Of a stretch of DNA of 64,000 nt, positions 1-8,291 are shown one piece after another. Source of the DNA: Acinetobacter geminorum. Its GTDB lineage: Bacteria; Pseudomonadota; Gammaproteobacteria; Pseudomonadales; Moraxellaceae. Under the pieces are notes generated by a model, which saw nothing but the letters and a program-made list of their open reading frames with translations, did no database searches and was not told where the DNA came from. The position numbers and the translations under genes were made by a program. The DNA lies in assembly GCF_013009345.1 (NCBI RefSeq), contig NZ_JABELE010000009.1, positions 62,001 to 126,000 of the forward strand. Reading direction: 5' to 3'. Position 1 is the stretch's first letter. Each line of letters opens with the position of its first letter.

Positions 1-49
1 TTGGGGAACACCGAGAAATGCAACGCTGAGTGTTCGTTATAATTTTTGA
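1..49 (+). CDS. TonB-dependent receptor, C-terminal end only (partial)
   Basis: The reading frame starting at base 2 runs to a TGA at 47-49 and encodes WGTPRNATLSVRYNF. This is typical of the last beta-strand of a TonB-dependent outer-membrane receptor, with a terminal aromatic residue for BAM recognition. The rest of the gene lies outside the window, so the substrate cannot be inferred. A terminator follows at 84-107. Confidence 0.6.
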   Translation, partial: WGTPRNATLSVRYNF

Positions 50-83
50 TACAGACATACTCATATAAGTAACCGATTTATAA

Positions 84-107
84 AAGCCCTTAAAAGAGGG
101 CTTTTTT
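84..107 (+). terminator. Rho-independent terminator after the receptor gene
   Basis: The arms AAGCCCT (84-90) and AGGGCTT (97-103) form a 7-bp stem followed by a T run. It lies 35 bases after the receptor stop codon and separates that gene from ftsB. Confidence 0.8.
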
Positions 108-326
108 GTGCGTAGATTGATTTATAAGCAGTTGTACTTATAAATATTATTTCCCTTTCAAATTCCATTCATTTTTGACAAAATGAAACATGTCACAATG
201 GTCAATTAAAGTAATATGCCCATTAATAATTTTGCTTAAATTTTTGCAGGAATTTCGCATGCTACTTCTTAATTACTATACAATACAATCTCTTAACAAA
301 AGTTTTTAATTAAAAATCTTAATGAT

Positions 327-716
327 ATGTTAGAAGTATTTCGATCCACTTCAAGCAAACTGATATTACTACTGGTTATTGTTTTGGTAGCCATACTGCA
401 ATATCAATTTTGGTTAGGTGAGGGTGGCTATCTCCCTCATCAAGCTCTCATGCAACAAATTCAGCAACAAGCTGAAGTAAATGAAGAGCTTAAAGAACGA
501 AACCGTATTTTGGCAGCAGAGGTTTTTGACCTGAAAAATGGTACAGAAGCAATAGAAGAACATGCTCGCCTTGATCTTGGTTTGGTTAAACCACACGAGA
601 CATTTGTTCAAATGAGTACAATTAGTACCCATTACAAGCCTATTTATATTGACCCGAACGTTAAAGTTGATTTGGAAACGAATGAGACACCTGCATCCCC
701 AGATATCCCAGACTAA
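327..716 (+). CDS. ftsB: Cell division protein FtsB (DivIC/FtsB family)
   Basis: FtsB is a bitopic inner-membrane protein of the divisome. It pairs with FtsL and FtsQ to activate septal peptidoglycan synthesis. The 129-residue product has a short cytoplasmic start, one membrane helix (about residues 11-29, ILLLVIVLVAIL), then a coiled-coil stretch (about 38-70) and the family pattern around EEHARLDLGLVKPHE. It has a longer polar C-terminal tail than the E. coli protein. Its end overlaps the start of ispD, so the two are translationally linked, as is common in gammaproteobacteria. The usual upstream neighbour eno is not seen here. Confidence 0.9.
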   Translation: MLEVFRSTSSKLILLLVIVLVAILQYQFWLGEGGYLPHQALMQQIQQQAEVNEELKERNRILAAEVFDLKNGTEAIEEHARLDLGLVKPHETFVQMSTISTHYKPIYIDPNVKVDLETNETPASPDIPD

Positions 717-1398
717 ATTATGGGCAGTTATTCCAGCTGCAGGTTCAGGAAGTCGATTTTCTAAAACTGAATTGAAACAGTATCAATATATTCAGAATAC
801 GACTGTTTTAGAACATACTGTTCGACGCATAAGCCAGCTTCCATTAAATGGTTATGTTCTGGCAATTGGTACCCAAGATACCTTTGCTCAGACGCTCGCA
901 TTTCAAAATATAGATAAGGCGCATTTTTGTATAGGTGGGGCTGAACGAGTCCATTCGGTATTAAATGCTTTAAATCATCTTTTAACTTTTGCTAATGAAA
1001 ATGATTGGGTACTTGTGCATGATGCAGCTCGGCCTTGTGTAACAATTGAATGTTTAAATACCCTTGTTGAACAAGCAATTAAATCAAATCATAGTGCTAT
1101 TTTAGCGATTCCTGTTCGTGATACGCTAAAACAGGTTGAGGCAAATAATCATATTAATAAAACGGTAAGTCGGGATTCATTATGGCAGGCTCAAACGCCT
1201 CAAATTTCTAAAATTGGGAAGCTCAAAAAAGCAATTGAATACGCTTTAGAAAATAACATTGCTATTACCGACGAGGCAAGCGCACTCGAATATATGGGTG
1301 AAACTGTGCAGGTTGTGATGGGGCGTTCTGATAATATTAAAATTACTTATCCTGATGATTTAGAACTTGCACGTTTAATTTTACAATCACAGTCTTAA
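682..1398 (+). CDS. ispD: 2-C-methyl-D-erythritol 4-phosphate cytidylyltransferase IspD
   Basis: IspD transfers CMP from CTP to methylerythritol phosphate in the cytoplasmic non-mevalonate isoprenoid pathway. The 238-residue protein shows the nucleotide-binding signature AVIPAAGSGSRF near the N-terminus, VLVHDAARPCV in the middle, and TDEASALE followed by GRSDNIKITYPDDL at the end. I chose the ATG at 682, which gives a normal length. A TTG at 649 is in frame but adds residues the family lacks. The start lies inside the ftsB 3' end, indicating coupled expression. It is a core gene and marks the edge of the catabolic island. Confidence 0.92.
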   Translation: MRHLHPQISQTKLWAVIPAAGSGSRFSKTELKQYQYIQNTTVLEHTVRRISQLPLNGYVLAIGTQDTFAQTLAFQNIDKAHFCIGGAERVHSVLNALNHLLTFANENDWVLVHDAARPCVTIECLNTLVEQAIKSNHSAILAIPVRDTLKQVEANNHINKTVSRDSLWQAQTPQISKIGKLKKAIEYALENNIAITDEASALEYMGETVQVVMGRSDNIKITYPDDLELARLILQSQS

Positions 1399-1539
1399 GA
1401 TAGATATACATAATAATATTTGTAGTTTTATTTGAAAAATAGCCTAAGTAAACATTTCATTTCTACATATCTATTTATAAGAATTAATGTTTTTTACACC
1501 TCAAATCTATAAGATTAGTTGAGTAATTTACTTAGATAA

Positions 1540-1576
1540 TGTTCGATCATCGAGCAAAATATATTTATACCGAACA
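1540..1576 (+). promoter_or_regulatory. Candidate PcaU operator upstream of pcaI
   Basis: The 348-base gap 1399-1746 holds no gene. Within it TGTTCGAT (1540-1547) and ATCGAGCA (1549-1556) form a near-perfect palindrome around one base. A third copy, ACCGAACA, starts at 1569, exactly 20 bp after the second. In A. baylyi the IclR-type activator PcaU binds three such repeats, two in a palindrome and one direct. The match in architecture and in the TTCGAT core is inference from memory, not a database search. An AATAGCCTAAG repeat also lies at about 1438-1449. Confidence 0.6.
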
Positions 1577-1746
1577 AAACTGTATGTAGCTTACTAGATC
1601 AAAATACGAAAATTATCAAAAATGTTTAAAAGGGAAATCTAAGGGAAACACTCGGGATTGAGTGAAATATTTATCTATTCTTCTCGCCTCAGTGTGCCTA
1701 ACTCTCTTACCTATCTCTTCTTCAATGAGCACAATGGAGTTGTCTA

Positions 1747-2418
1747 ATGATTGACAAAAGTAAGTCCTCACTAAGCGAGGTTCTATCGCAGATTAATGAT
1801 GGTGCAACCATTCTGATTGGTGGTTTCGGTACCGCAGGACAACCCGCTGAACTCATTGATGGTCTTATTGAACTCGGTGTTAAAGGCCTGACTATTGTCA
1901 GCAACAATGCCGGTAATGGCGATTACGGTCTGGCTAAGCTACTTAAAGCTGGTTCGGTTAAAAAAGTCATCTGTTCTTTTCCCCGTCAGTCTGACTCTTA
2001 TGTGTTTGATGAGTTGTACCGTGCTGGAAAGGTTGAGCTTGAAGTGGTCCCGCAAGGTAATCTGGCTTGCCGTATTCAGGCAGCCGGTATGGGGCTTGGG
2101 GCGGTATTTACCCCAACAGGCTTTGGAACACTTTTGGCCGAAGGTAAAGAGACCCGTGAGATTGATGGGAAAGATTACGTACTTGAATATCCAATCAAGG
2201 CTGACTTTGCCTTGATTAAAGCTTACAAAGGCGACCGCTGGGGCAATCTGGTTTACCGTAAATCTGCACGTAACTTTGGCCCAATTATGGCGATGGCTGC
2301 GGATGTCACCATTGCTCAGGTTTCTGAAGTGGTAGAGCTAGGTGGATTAGACCCTGAGCACATTATCACCCCGGGTATCTTTGTACAGCACGTTGTACAA
2401 GTAGCGTCAGCACAGTAA
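1747..2418 (+). CDS. pcaI: 3-oxoadipate CoA-transferase subunit A (pca copy)
   Basis: This is the alpha subunit of the succinyl-CoA:3-oxoadipate CoA-transferase, which activates 3-oxoadipate in the last but one step of protocatechuate catabolism. The 223-residue protein begins MIDKSKSSLSEV and has the glycine-rich CoA-transferase I loop GGFGTAGQPAELIDGL and the SNNAGNGDYGLAKLL segment. The start follows GGAG in AATGGAGTTGTCTA. It is the first gene of the pca-qui operon, 18 bases ahead of pcaJ. A near-duplicate (catI) lies at 45834-46505. The two proteins differ at only four residues by my comparison. Confidence 0.95.
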   Translation: MIDKSKSSLSEVLSQINDGATILIGGFGTAGQPAELIDGLIELGVKGLTIVSNNAGNGDYGLAKLLKAGSVKKVICSFPRQSDSYVFDELYRAGKVELEVVPQGNLACRIQAAGMGLGAVFTPTGFGTLLAEGKETREIDGKDYVLEYPIKADFALIKAYKGDRWGNLVYRKSARNFGPIMAMAADVTIAQVSEVVELGGLDPEHIITPGIFVQHVVQVASAQ

Positions 2419-2436
2419 GCAATAAGGAGAAATAAC

Positions 2437-3090
2437 ATGAGCTACCAGAAACTCAGCCGTGACCAGATTGCACAACGTGTGGCACAAGATATTCCAGATG
2501 GCGCCTATGTGAACTTGGGTATTGGCCTACCGACCAAGATTGCAAGCTACCTACCTAACGATAAAGATATTTTTCTTCATTCTGAAAATGGCCTGTTAGC
2601 TTTTGGCCCACCGCCAGCAGCAGGTGAAGAAGACCCTGAACTGATTAATGCGGGTAAAGAGTTTGTGACCATGCTTGAAGGTGGTAGCTTTTTCCACCAT
2701 GGCGATTCATTTGCGATGATGCGTGGTGGTCACCTTGATATTGCAGTACTCGGTGCATTTCAGGTTGCTGCGAATGGTGACTTGGCAAACTGGCACACGG
2801 GAGCACCGGATGCGATTCCTGCGGTTGGTGGTGCGATGGATTTGGCGGTTGGGGCCAAGAAAGTATTTATCACCACAGACCATGTGACCAAACAAGGTGA
2901 GCCGAAGATTGTGGCTGAGCTAACTTATCCGGTTACGGGCAAAAAATGTGTTGACCGAATTTACACCGATCTTTGTGTGATTGATGTGACCAAAGAAGGT
3001 TTAAAGGTGATTGAGAAAGTGGAAGGCCTTAGCTTTGATGATTTACAGGCTTTAACAGGTGCAACTTTGATTGATGCGACTCAAGGGTAA
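2437..3090 (+). CDS. pcaJ: 3-oxoadipate CoA-transferase subunit B (pca copy)
   Basis: This is the beta subunit that pairs with PcaI. The CoA-transferase signature SENGLLAFGPPPAAGEED carries the family's catalytic glutamate (SENG, about residues 48-51), whose thioester is the reaction intermediate. Length is 217 residues, normal for the family. An AAGGAG ribosome-binding site lies just upstream in the short I-J spacer, and that spacer is identical in the cat copy. pcaF follows after 12 bases. The paralogue catJ (45162-45815) differs at about five residues. Confidence 0.95.
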   Translation: MSYQKLSRDQIAQRVAQDIPDGAYVNLGIGLPTKIASYLPNDKDIFLHSENGLLAFGPPPAAGEEDPELINAGKEFVTMLEGGSFFHHGDSFAMMRGGHLDIAVLGAFQVAANGDLANWHTGAPDAIPAVGGAMDLAVGAKKVFITTDHVTKQGEPKIVAELTYPVTGKKCVDRIYTDLCVIDVTKEGLKVIEKVEGLSFDDLQALTGATLIDATQG

Positions 3091-3102
3091 GGAAGTAGGG
3101 AA

Positions 3103-4314
3103 ATGACATTAAAAAACGCTTATATCATCGATGCCATCCGTACTCCATTCGGCCGTTATGCCGGTGGCCTTGCTCCTGTCCGTGCCGATGACCTGGGGGC
3201 TGTGCCGATTAAAGCGCTCATGCAGCGTAACCCGAATGTAGATTGGGAACAGGTCGATGATGTGATCTATGGCTGTGCCAACCAAGCCGGTGAAGACAAC
3301 CGTAATGTCGGCCGTATGTCAGCACTGCTTGCAGGTTTACCATACCAAGTACCGGCAACCACGATTAACCGTTTGTGTGGTTCATCACTTGATGCCATTG
3401 CCATTGCTGCCCGTGCCATTAAGGCAGGTGAAGCGAATTTGGTGATTGCTGGGGGTGTAGAAAGCATGAGCCGTGCACCCTATGTGATGGGTAAGTCAGA
3501 CAGTGCTTTTAGCCGTAGCCAGAAGATTGAAGACACCACCATGGGCTGGCGTTTCATTAACCCGAAACTTAAAGAATTGTATGGTGTAGACACCATGCCC
3601 CAGACTGCCGAAAACGTGGCTGAACAGTTTAACGTCAATCGTGCAGATCAGGACCAGTTTGCCTTGGTGAGCCAACAACGCACCGCAAGCGCGCAAGCCA
3701 AAGGCTTTTTTTCTAAAGAAATCGTGCCAGTTGAAATCCCTCAGCGTAAGGGTGATGCTGTTGTGATTGATACCGATGAACATCCACGTGCATCAACCAC
3801 CCTTGAAGGTTTAAGCAAACTTAAACCTGTGGTTAAAGCAGATGGCACAGTCACTGCGGGGAATGCTTCAGGCATCAACGATGGTGCAGCAGCTCTACTG
3901 ATTGCTTCTGATGATGCAGTTCAGGCTTACAACTTAAAACCACGTGCCAAGATCATTGCTTCAACAGCCGTAGGTGTAGAACCACGCATTATGGGTTTTG
4001 CTCCTGCACCAGCCATTAAAAAATTACTTAAACAAGCCAACCTGACTTTAGAGCAGATGGATGTGATTGAGCTCAATGAAGCGTTTGCTGCACAAGCTTT
4101 GGCAGTGACCCGTGATTTAGGTTTGCCAGATGATAGCAACAAGGTAAATCCAAACGGTGGTGCCATTGCATTGGGCCATCCACTGGGTGCATCAGGTGCA
4201 CGCCTCGTGACGACAGCCTTGAACCAACTTGAGCAAACAGGTGGTCGTTATGCCTTGTGTTCAATGTGTATTGGTGTGGGCCAAGGCATTGCTTTGATTA
4301 TTGAGAGAGTCTAA
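3103..4314 (+). CDS. pcaF: 3-oxoadipyl-CoA thiolase (pca copy)
   Basis: PcaF cleaves 3-oxoadipyl-CoA with CoA to succinyl-CoA and acetyl-CoA, ending the beta-ketoadipate pathway. The 403-residue thiolase shows the acyl-accepting cysteine in NRLCGSSLDAI (Cys92), the base-binding block NEAFAAQALAV, GGAIALGHPLGASGARL with the active-site histidine, and the second cysteine in CSMCIGVGQG. It follows pcaJ by 12 bases and is 2 bases ahead of pcaB. The catF copy at 43548-44762 is nearly the same protein, but the DNA of the last 120 bases or so is clearly more diverged than the rest, which suggests the end of a conversion tract. Confidence 0.95.
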   Translation: MTLKNAYIIDAIRTPFGRYAGGLAPVRADDLGAVPIKALMQRNPNVDWEQVDDVIYGCANQAGEDNRNVGRMSALLAGLPYQVPATTINRLCGSSLDAIAIAARAIKAGEANLVIAGGVESMSRAPYVMGKSDSAFSRSQKIEDTTMGWRFINPKLKELYGVDTMPQTAENVAEQFNVNRADQDQFALVSQQRTASAQAKGFFSKEIVPVEIPQRKGDAVVIDTDEHPRASTTLEGLSKLKPVVKADGTVTAGNASGINDGAAALLIASDDAVQAYNLKPRAKIIASTAVGVEPRIMGFAPAPAIKKLLKQANLTLEQMDVIELNEAFAAQALAVTRDLGLPDDSNKVNPNGGAIALGHPLGASGARLVTTALNQLEQTGGRYALCSMCIGVGQGIALIIERV

Positions 4315-4316
4315 TC

Positions 4317-5672
4317 ATGAGCCAGTTATATGCCAGCTTGTTTTATCAAAAAGACGTCACTGACATCTTTAGTGACTCATCTTTAATCAAATATATGATT
4401 CAGGTTGAAGTTGCGTTAGCTCAAGCACAGGCAAAAGTTGGTGTGATTCCTCAAAATGCGGCTAATACAATTGCCCAAGTAGCTGAGCAGGCAATAGAAA
4501 AGTTTGACTTTTCAGCTTTGGCTGTCGCAACTGGCTTAGCTGGAAATATCGCAATTCCATTTGTAAAACAGCTTACAGCAATTGTTAAAGATGTTGATGA
4601 AGATGCTTCGCGTTATGTGCATTGGGGTGCAACGAGTCAGGATATTTTAGACACAGCTTGTATTTTGCAATGTCGTGATGCGTTGAACATTGTGGAAGCT
4701 CAACTTCAACAATGTTATGCGACTGCATTACAGCAAGCCAAGCAATATCGCCATCAAGTCATGATTGGGCGTACATGGTTACAGCAAGCTTTACCCATTA
4801 CTTTGGGGCATAAACTTGCTCGTTGGGCTTCTGCATTTAAACGTGATTTAGACCGTATTCAAGCTATGAAGTCACGTGTACTGACTGCTCAGTTAGGTGG
4901 TGCTGTGGGTTCATTAGCTTCTTTGCAAGATCAAGGTTCACTTGTGGTTAATGCATTTGCGAAGCAACTGAATCTGACTGTACCGACAAGCACATGGCAT
5001 GGTGAGCGCGATCGTATTGTAGAAATTGCAAGTGTGCTTGGCATGATTGTCGGGAATACGGGCAAGATGGCACGGGATTGGTCACTGATGATGCAAACTG
5101 AAATTGCAGAGTTGTTTGAGCCAACCGCCAAGGGGCGTGGTGGTTCATCGACTATGCCTCATAAGCGTAATCCAGTCGCAGCAGCATCCGTATTAGCTGC
5201 GGCGAATCGTGTACCAGCACTTATGTCTAGCATCTATCAAAGTATGGTGCAGGAACATGAGCGTAGCTTAGGTGCATGGCATGCAGAATGGTTAGCAGTT
5301 CCAGAAATCTTTCAGCTTTGTGCTGGAGCATTAAGTCGTACTGGTGAAGTCTTACAAGGTTTTGAAGTTAATGCTCAGCATATGCAACAGAATCTTGAAT
5401 GTACGAATGGATTGATTATGGCAGAAGCTGTAATGATGGCACTTGCTCCTAAAATTGGACGTTTAAATGCTCATCATTTAGTTGAAGCTGCATGTAAAAC
5501 AGCGGTAGCACAAAACCAGCATTTGTTTGATGTTGTTAGCCAACTAGAAGAAGTGAAAGGACAGTTTAGCCAAGCAGAAATACGGGATATTTTCAAACCG
5601 GAAAACTATTTGGGCAATATTCAGCAACAGATTGATGCAGTTTTGCAGGAAGCACAAGGAGAGTCAAATTGA
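4317..5672 (+). CDS. pcaB: 3-carboxy-cis,cis-muconate cycloisomerase
   Basis: PcaB lactonises the ring-cleavage product of protocatechuate to 4-carboxymuconolactone. It belongs to the fumarase/aspartase superfamily. The 451-residue protein carries the superfamily signature GSSTMPHKRNP at about residues 275-286 and the conserved WGATSQDILDTA segment near residue 103. The ATG follows the pcaF stop by 2 bases, and the stop overlaps the TTG start of pcaD. There is no second copy in the cat operon, as expected, because the catechol branch uses catB. Confidence 0.95.
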   Translation: MSQLYASLFYQKDVTDIFSDSSLIKYMIQVEVALAQAQAKVGVIPQNAANTIAQVAEQAIEKFDFSALAVATGLAGNIAIPFVKQLTAIVKDVDEDASRYVHWGATSQDILDTACILQCRDALNIVEAQLQQCYATALQQAKQYRHQVMIGRTWLQQALPITLGHKLARWASAFKRDLDRIQAMKSRVLTAQLGGAVGSLASLQDQGSLVVNAFAKQLNLTVPTSTWHGERDRIVEIASVLGMIVGNTGKMARDWSLMMQTEIAELFEPTAKGRGGSSTMPHKRNPVAAASVLAAANRVPALMSSIYQSMVQEHERSLGAWHAEWLAVPEIFQLCAGALSRTGEVLQGFEVNAQHMQQNLECTNGLIMAEAVMMALAPKIGRLNAHHLVEAACKTAVAQNQHLFDVVSQLEEVKGQFSQAEIRDIFKPENYLGNIQQQIDAVLQEAQGESN

Positions 5673-6454
5673 AACAGACTATTAGCAATCGCCAAGGAAA
5701 ACAGCTAGCTGTTTATATTGACGGTTTAAAAGATGCTCCTGTGCTTGTGTTCTCTAATTCATTAGGCACAGACCATGGTATGTGGCAGTCACAGGTAAGT
5801 GAATTAAAAAGTCATTTTAATGTCATTACATACGACACACGTGGTCATGGTGAAAGTGATGTAGTTAGTGGCACCACATTGCAAAACTTAGCTGAAGATG
5901 TGGTTGATATTTTAAATGCCTTGAGTGTTGAAAAAGCTCATTTTTGTGGCATTTCAATGGGTGGAATTACTGGGCTTTGGTTGGGTATTCATCATCCAGA
6001 GCGCTTTTTAAGTATTACTGTTGCGAACTCGGCAGCCAAAATTGGTCAGGCGGAGGCTTGGTTGAGTCGTGCTGACTCGGTAGAACAAAATGGTTTAGCT
6101 GAGTTGGTAAAAACCACGCATACCCGCTGGTTCAGTGAAAAATTCGACTATCAACATAATGTTGTTGCGCAGACGACGATTCAAAGTCTTGCAAACACAC
6201 CGGCACAAGGTTATGCAAATGCATGTCGTGCTTTAGCGTATGCCGATTTAAGAGATGAAATTGCACAAATCCAAATTCCGGTACTGCTGGTTGCGGGAAC
6301 AGAAGATCCAGTAACTACAGTAGCAGATGCTGAGTTTATGCAGTGCGCTATCAACAATAGTCAGATTGCTAAATTGGAAGCATCTCATCTTTCTAATATT
6401 GAGCAACCGCAAAGATTTACTCAGGAATTGACTAGGTTTATTCAGCAAATCTAA
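5669..6454 (+). CDS. pcaD: 3-oxoadipate enol-lactonase (pca copy)
   Basis: PcaD hydrolyses 3-oxoadipate enol-lactone to 3-oxoadipate. The 261-residue alpha/beta hydrolase has the FSNSLGTDHGMW oxyanion region, YDTRGHGESD, the nucleophile elbow CGISMGGITG, an acid residue in AGTEDPVTT and the histidine in ASHLSNIEQP. The start is a TTG overlapping the pcaB stop by four bases (TTGA), so translation is probably coupled. I see no in-frame ATG at a suitable distance. The cat-operon counterpart catD is clearly related but strongly diverged, unlike the IJF genes. Confidence 0.92.
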   Translation: MKQTISNRQGKQLAVYIDGLKDAPVLVFSNSLGTDHGMWQSQVSELKSHFNVITYDTRGHGESDVVSGTTLQNLAEDVVDILNALSVEKAHFCGISMGGITGLWLGIHHPERFLSITVANSAAKIGQAEAWLSRADSVEQNGLAELVKTTHTRWFSEKFDYQHNVVAQTTIQSLANTPAQGYANACRALAYADLRDEIAQIQIPVLLVAGTEDPVTTVADAEFMQCAINNSQIAKLEASHLSNIEQPQRFTQELTRFIQQI

Positions 6455-6496
6455 TAGCTTAGTGATTTAAAAGGAATTGGCCTTAAGGAGGCAAAT

Positions 6497-7852
6497 ATGG
6501 CGTCTCAGGATTACGCTGCACCAAATAAAAGTATCGATGCTCAAGCATTAATTAATGATGCTCCACTCAGTAAGTATCAATGGATGATCGCAATCATCTG
6601 TTTCTTAATTATTTTTACTGATGGTATTGATACTGCTGCAATGGGTTTTATTGCACCAGCTTTGGCACAAGACTGGGGAGTTGATCGCTCTCAGTTAGGT
6701 CCAGTAATGAGTGCTGCACTTGGTGGAATGATTATTGGCGCTTTGGTTTCTGGCCCAACAGCTGACCGCTTTGGGCGAAAAATTGTTCTAGCTATTTCAA
6801 TGTTTGTATTTGGTGGTTTTACCTTAGCTTCTGCTTATGCAACCAACTTAGATAGTCTTGTTGTTTTACGTTTTTTGACAGGTATTGGGCTTGGTGCAGC
6901 GATGCCAAATGCCACTACGTTGTTTTCTGAATACTGTCCAACTCGCATTCGTTCACTGCTCGTGACCTGTATGTTCTGTGGTTATAACTTAGGTATGGCA
7001 ACTGGTGGTTTTATCAGTAGTTGGCTGATCCCGACTTATGGTTGGCACAGTCTATTTTTACTTGGCGGCTGGTCACCTTTGATCTTAATGATTTTAGTGA
7101 TTTTAGTTTTACCTGAGTCTTACCGCTTTTTAATTGTGAAAGGTAAGAATCCTGAAAAAGTACGCAAAATCTTAAATCATATTGCGCCAGCTCAGATCCA
7201 AAATGCGACTGGATTTCACGTACCTGAAGAGAAAACTGAAACAGCTCAAAAGAAAAATGTCTTTGGAATTATGTTTTCTAAACCATATGCAAAAGGAACA
7301 CTTTTACTTTGGTTGATCTATTTCATGGGGCTCGTGGTTGTTTACTTGCTTACAAGCTGGTTACCAACGCTTATGCGTGAAACAGGTGCCTCAATGGAGC
7401 GTGCTGCATTTATCGGTGGATTGTTCCAGTTCGGTGGTGTGGTAAGTGCCTTGTTTATTGGTTGGGCGATGGACAAATTCAACCCGAACCGAGTGATTGC
7501 TATTTTCTACTTTGCTGCAGGTCTATTTGCGATTGCTGTTGGTCAAAGCTTAGGAAATTCAACATTACTTGCAGTATTGGTGCTTTGTGCGGGTATCGCA
7601 ATTAACGGTGCGCAATCTTCAATGCCTGCGTTAAGCGCTCGTTTCTATCCAACGCAGTGCCGTGCAACTGGCGTGTCTTGGATGACTGGTATTGGACGCT
7701 TCGGTGCAGTATTTGGTGCTTGGATTGGTGCTGTGTTACTCGGTAATGATTGGTCGTTTACCGCCATTCTTAGTTTATTACTAATTCCAGCGACTGCTGC
7801 GGCTGTTGCTGTATTTGTTAAATCAATTGTTGCGCATACCGATGCAACTTAA
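6497..7852 (+). CDS. pcaK: Aromatic acid:H+ symporter PcaK (MFS)
   Basis: PcaK is an inner-membrane transporter for 4-hydroxybenzoate and protocatechuate in the aromatic acid:proton symporter family. The 451-residue protein has about twelve membrane helices. TM1 carries the family motif DGIDTAAMGFIAPAL with its essential aspartate, and the loop between TM2 and TM3 carries GPTADRFGRK. A strong ribosome-binding site, TAAGGAGG, precedes the ATG. It sits between pcaD and pcaC as in A. baylyi. Confidence 0.92.
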   Translation: MASQDYAAPNKSIDAQALINDAPLSKYQWMIAIICFLIIFTDGIDTAAMGFIAPALAQDWGVDRSQLGPVMSAALGGMIIGALVSGPTADRFGRKIVLAISMFVFGGFTLASAYATNLDSLVVLRFLTGIGLGAAMPNATTLFSEYCPTRIRSLLVTCMFCGYNLGMATGGFISSWLIPTYGWHSLFLLGGWSPLILMILVILVLPESYRFLIVKGKNPEKVRKILNHIAPAQIQNATGFHVPEEKTETAQKKNVFGIMFSKPYAKGTLLLWLIYFMGLVVVYLLTSWLPTLMRETGASMERAAFIGGLFQFGGVVSALFIGWAMDKFNPNRVIAIFYFAAGLFAIAVGQSLGNSTLLAVLVLCAGIAINGAQSSMPALSARFYPTQCRATGVSWMTGIGRFGAVFGAWIGAVLLGNDWSFTAILSLLLIPATAAAVAVFVKSIVAHTDAT

Positions 7853-7867
7853 TAGAGGTCTATCACA

Positions 7868-8281
7868 ATGAATGATGAACAACGCTATAAACAAGGCATT
7901 GAGGTGCGGACTGAAGTTTTGGGTGAAAAGCATGTTGGTCGGTCTTTGCAAAATCTGAATGACTTTAACCAAGATTTTCAAAATTTTATTAGCCGTTATG
8001 CATGGGGTGAGGTGTGGTCTCGTCCAGGCTTACCGCGTCATACACGTAGTTTAGTCACTATCGCAATTTTATTGGCGCTTGGTCGTGAAGACGAACTACG
8101 CATGCATTTACGTGCTTGCTTTAACAATGGCGTAACTAAAGAAGATTTAAAAGAGCTGATCTTACACAGTTCACTCTATGCAGGTTTACCTGCTGCAAAC
8201 GCTGCAATGCATATGGCTGAAGAAGTCTTTAAAGAGTTGGGGATAGAAGTAAACCCAATTGCAGCGAAAGAACAGGATTAA
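7868..8281 (+). CDS. pcaC: 4-carboxymuconolactone decarboxylase
   Basis: PcaC decarboxylates 4-carboxymuconolactone to 3-oxoadipate enol-lactone, the substrate of PcaD. The 137-residue protein is a stand-alone member of the CMD/AhpD-like fold with the segment WSRPGLPRHTRSLVTIAIL and the later HLRACFNNGVTKEDLKE block. It is not fused to PcaD, unlike the PcaL fusion of some actinobacteria. It lies 15 bases after pcaK and 10 bases before the pcaH start. Confidence 0.93.
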   Translation: MNDEQRYKQGIEVRTEVLGEKHVGRSLQNLNDFNQDFQNFISRYAWGEVWSRPGLPRHTRSLVTIAILLALGREDELRMHLRACFNNGVTKEDLKELILHSSLYAGLPAANAAMHMAEEVFKELGIEVNPIAAKEQD

Positions 8282-8291
8282 GGAGATAAAG

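Larger units (their letters stand above)
1747..4314 (+). repeat. Long inverted duplication, pca copy (pcaIJF)
   Basis: This stretch is repeated in reverse orientation at 43548-46505. Homology begins at the ATG of the I gene, since upstream sequences are unrelated, and runs to the end of F. Identity is patchy. Roughly 110 bases around 2167-2280 are almost identical, while 1880-2050 carries frequent silent changes. The I-J spacer is identical. The J-F spacer is 12 bases here but 399 bases in the cat copy because of an inserted element. Confidence 0.9.

Noticed and set aside
1399..1746. A short regulator gene (pcaU) between ispD and pcaI
   Set aside because: All frames in the gap are closed by stop codons. 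Only the candidate operator and one repeat copy are visible.
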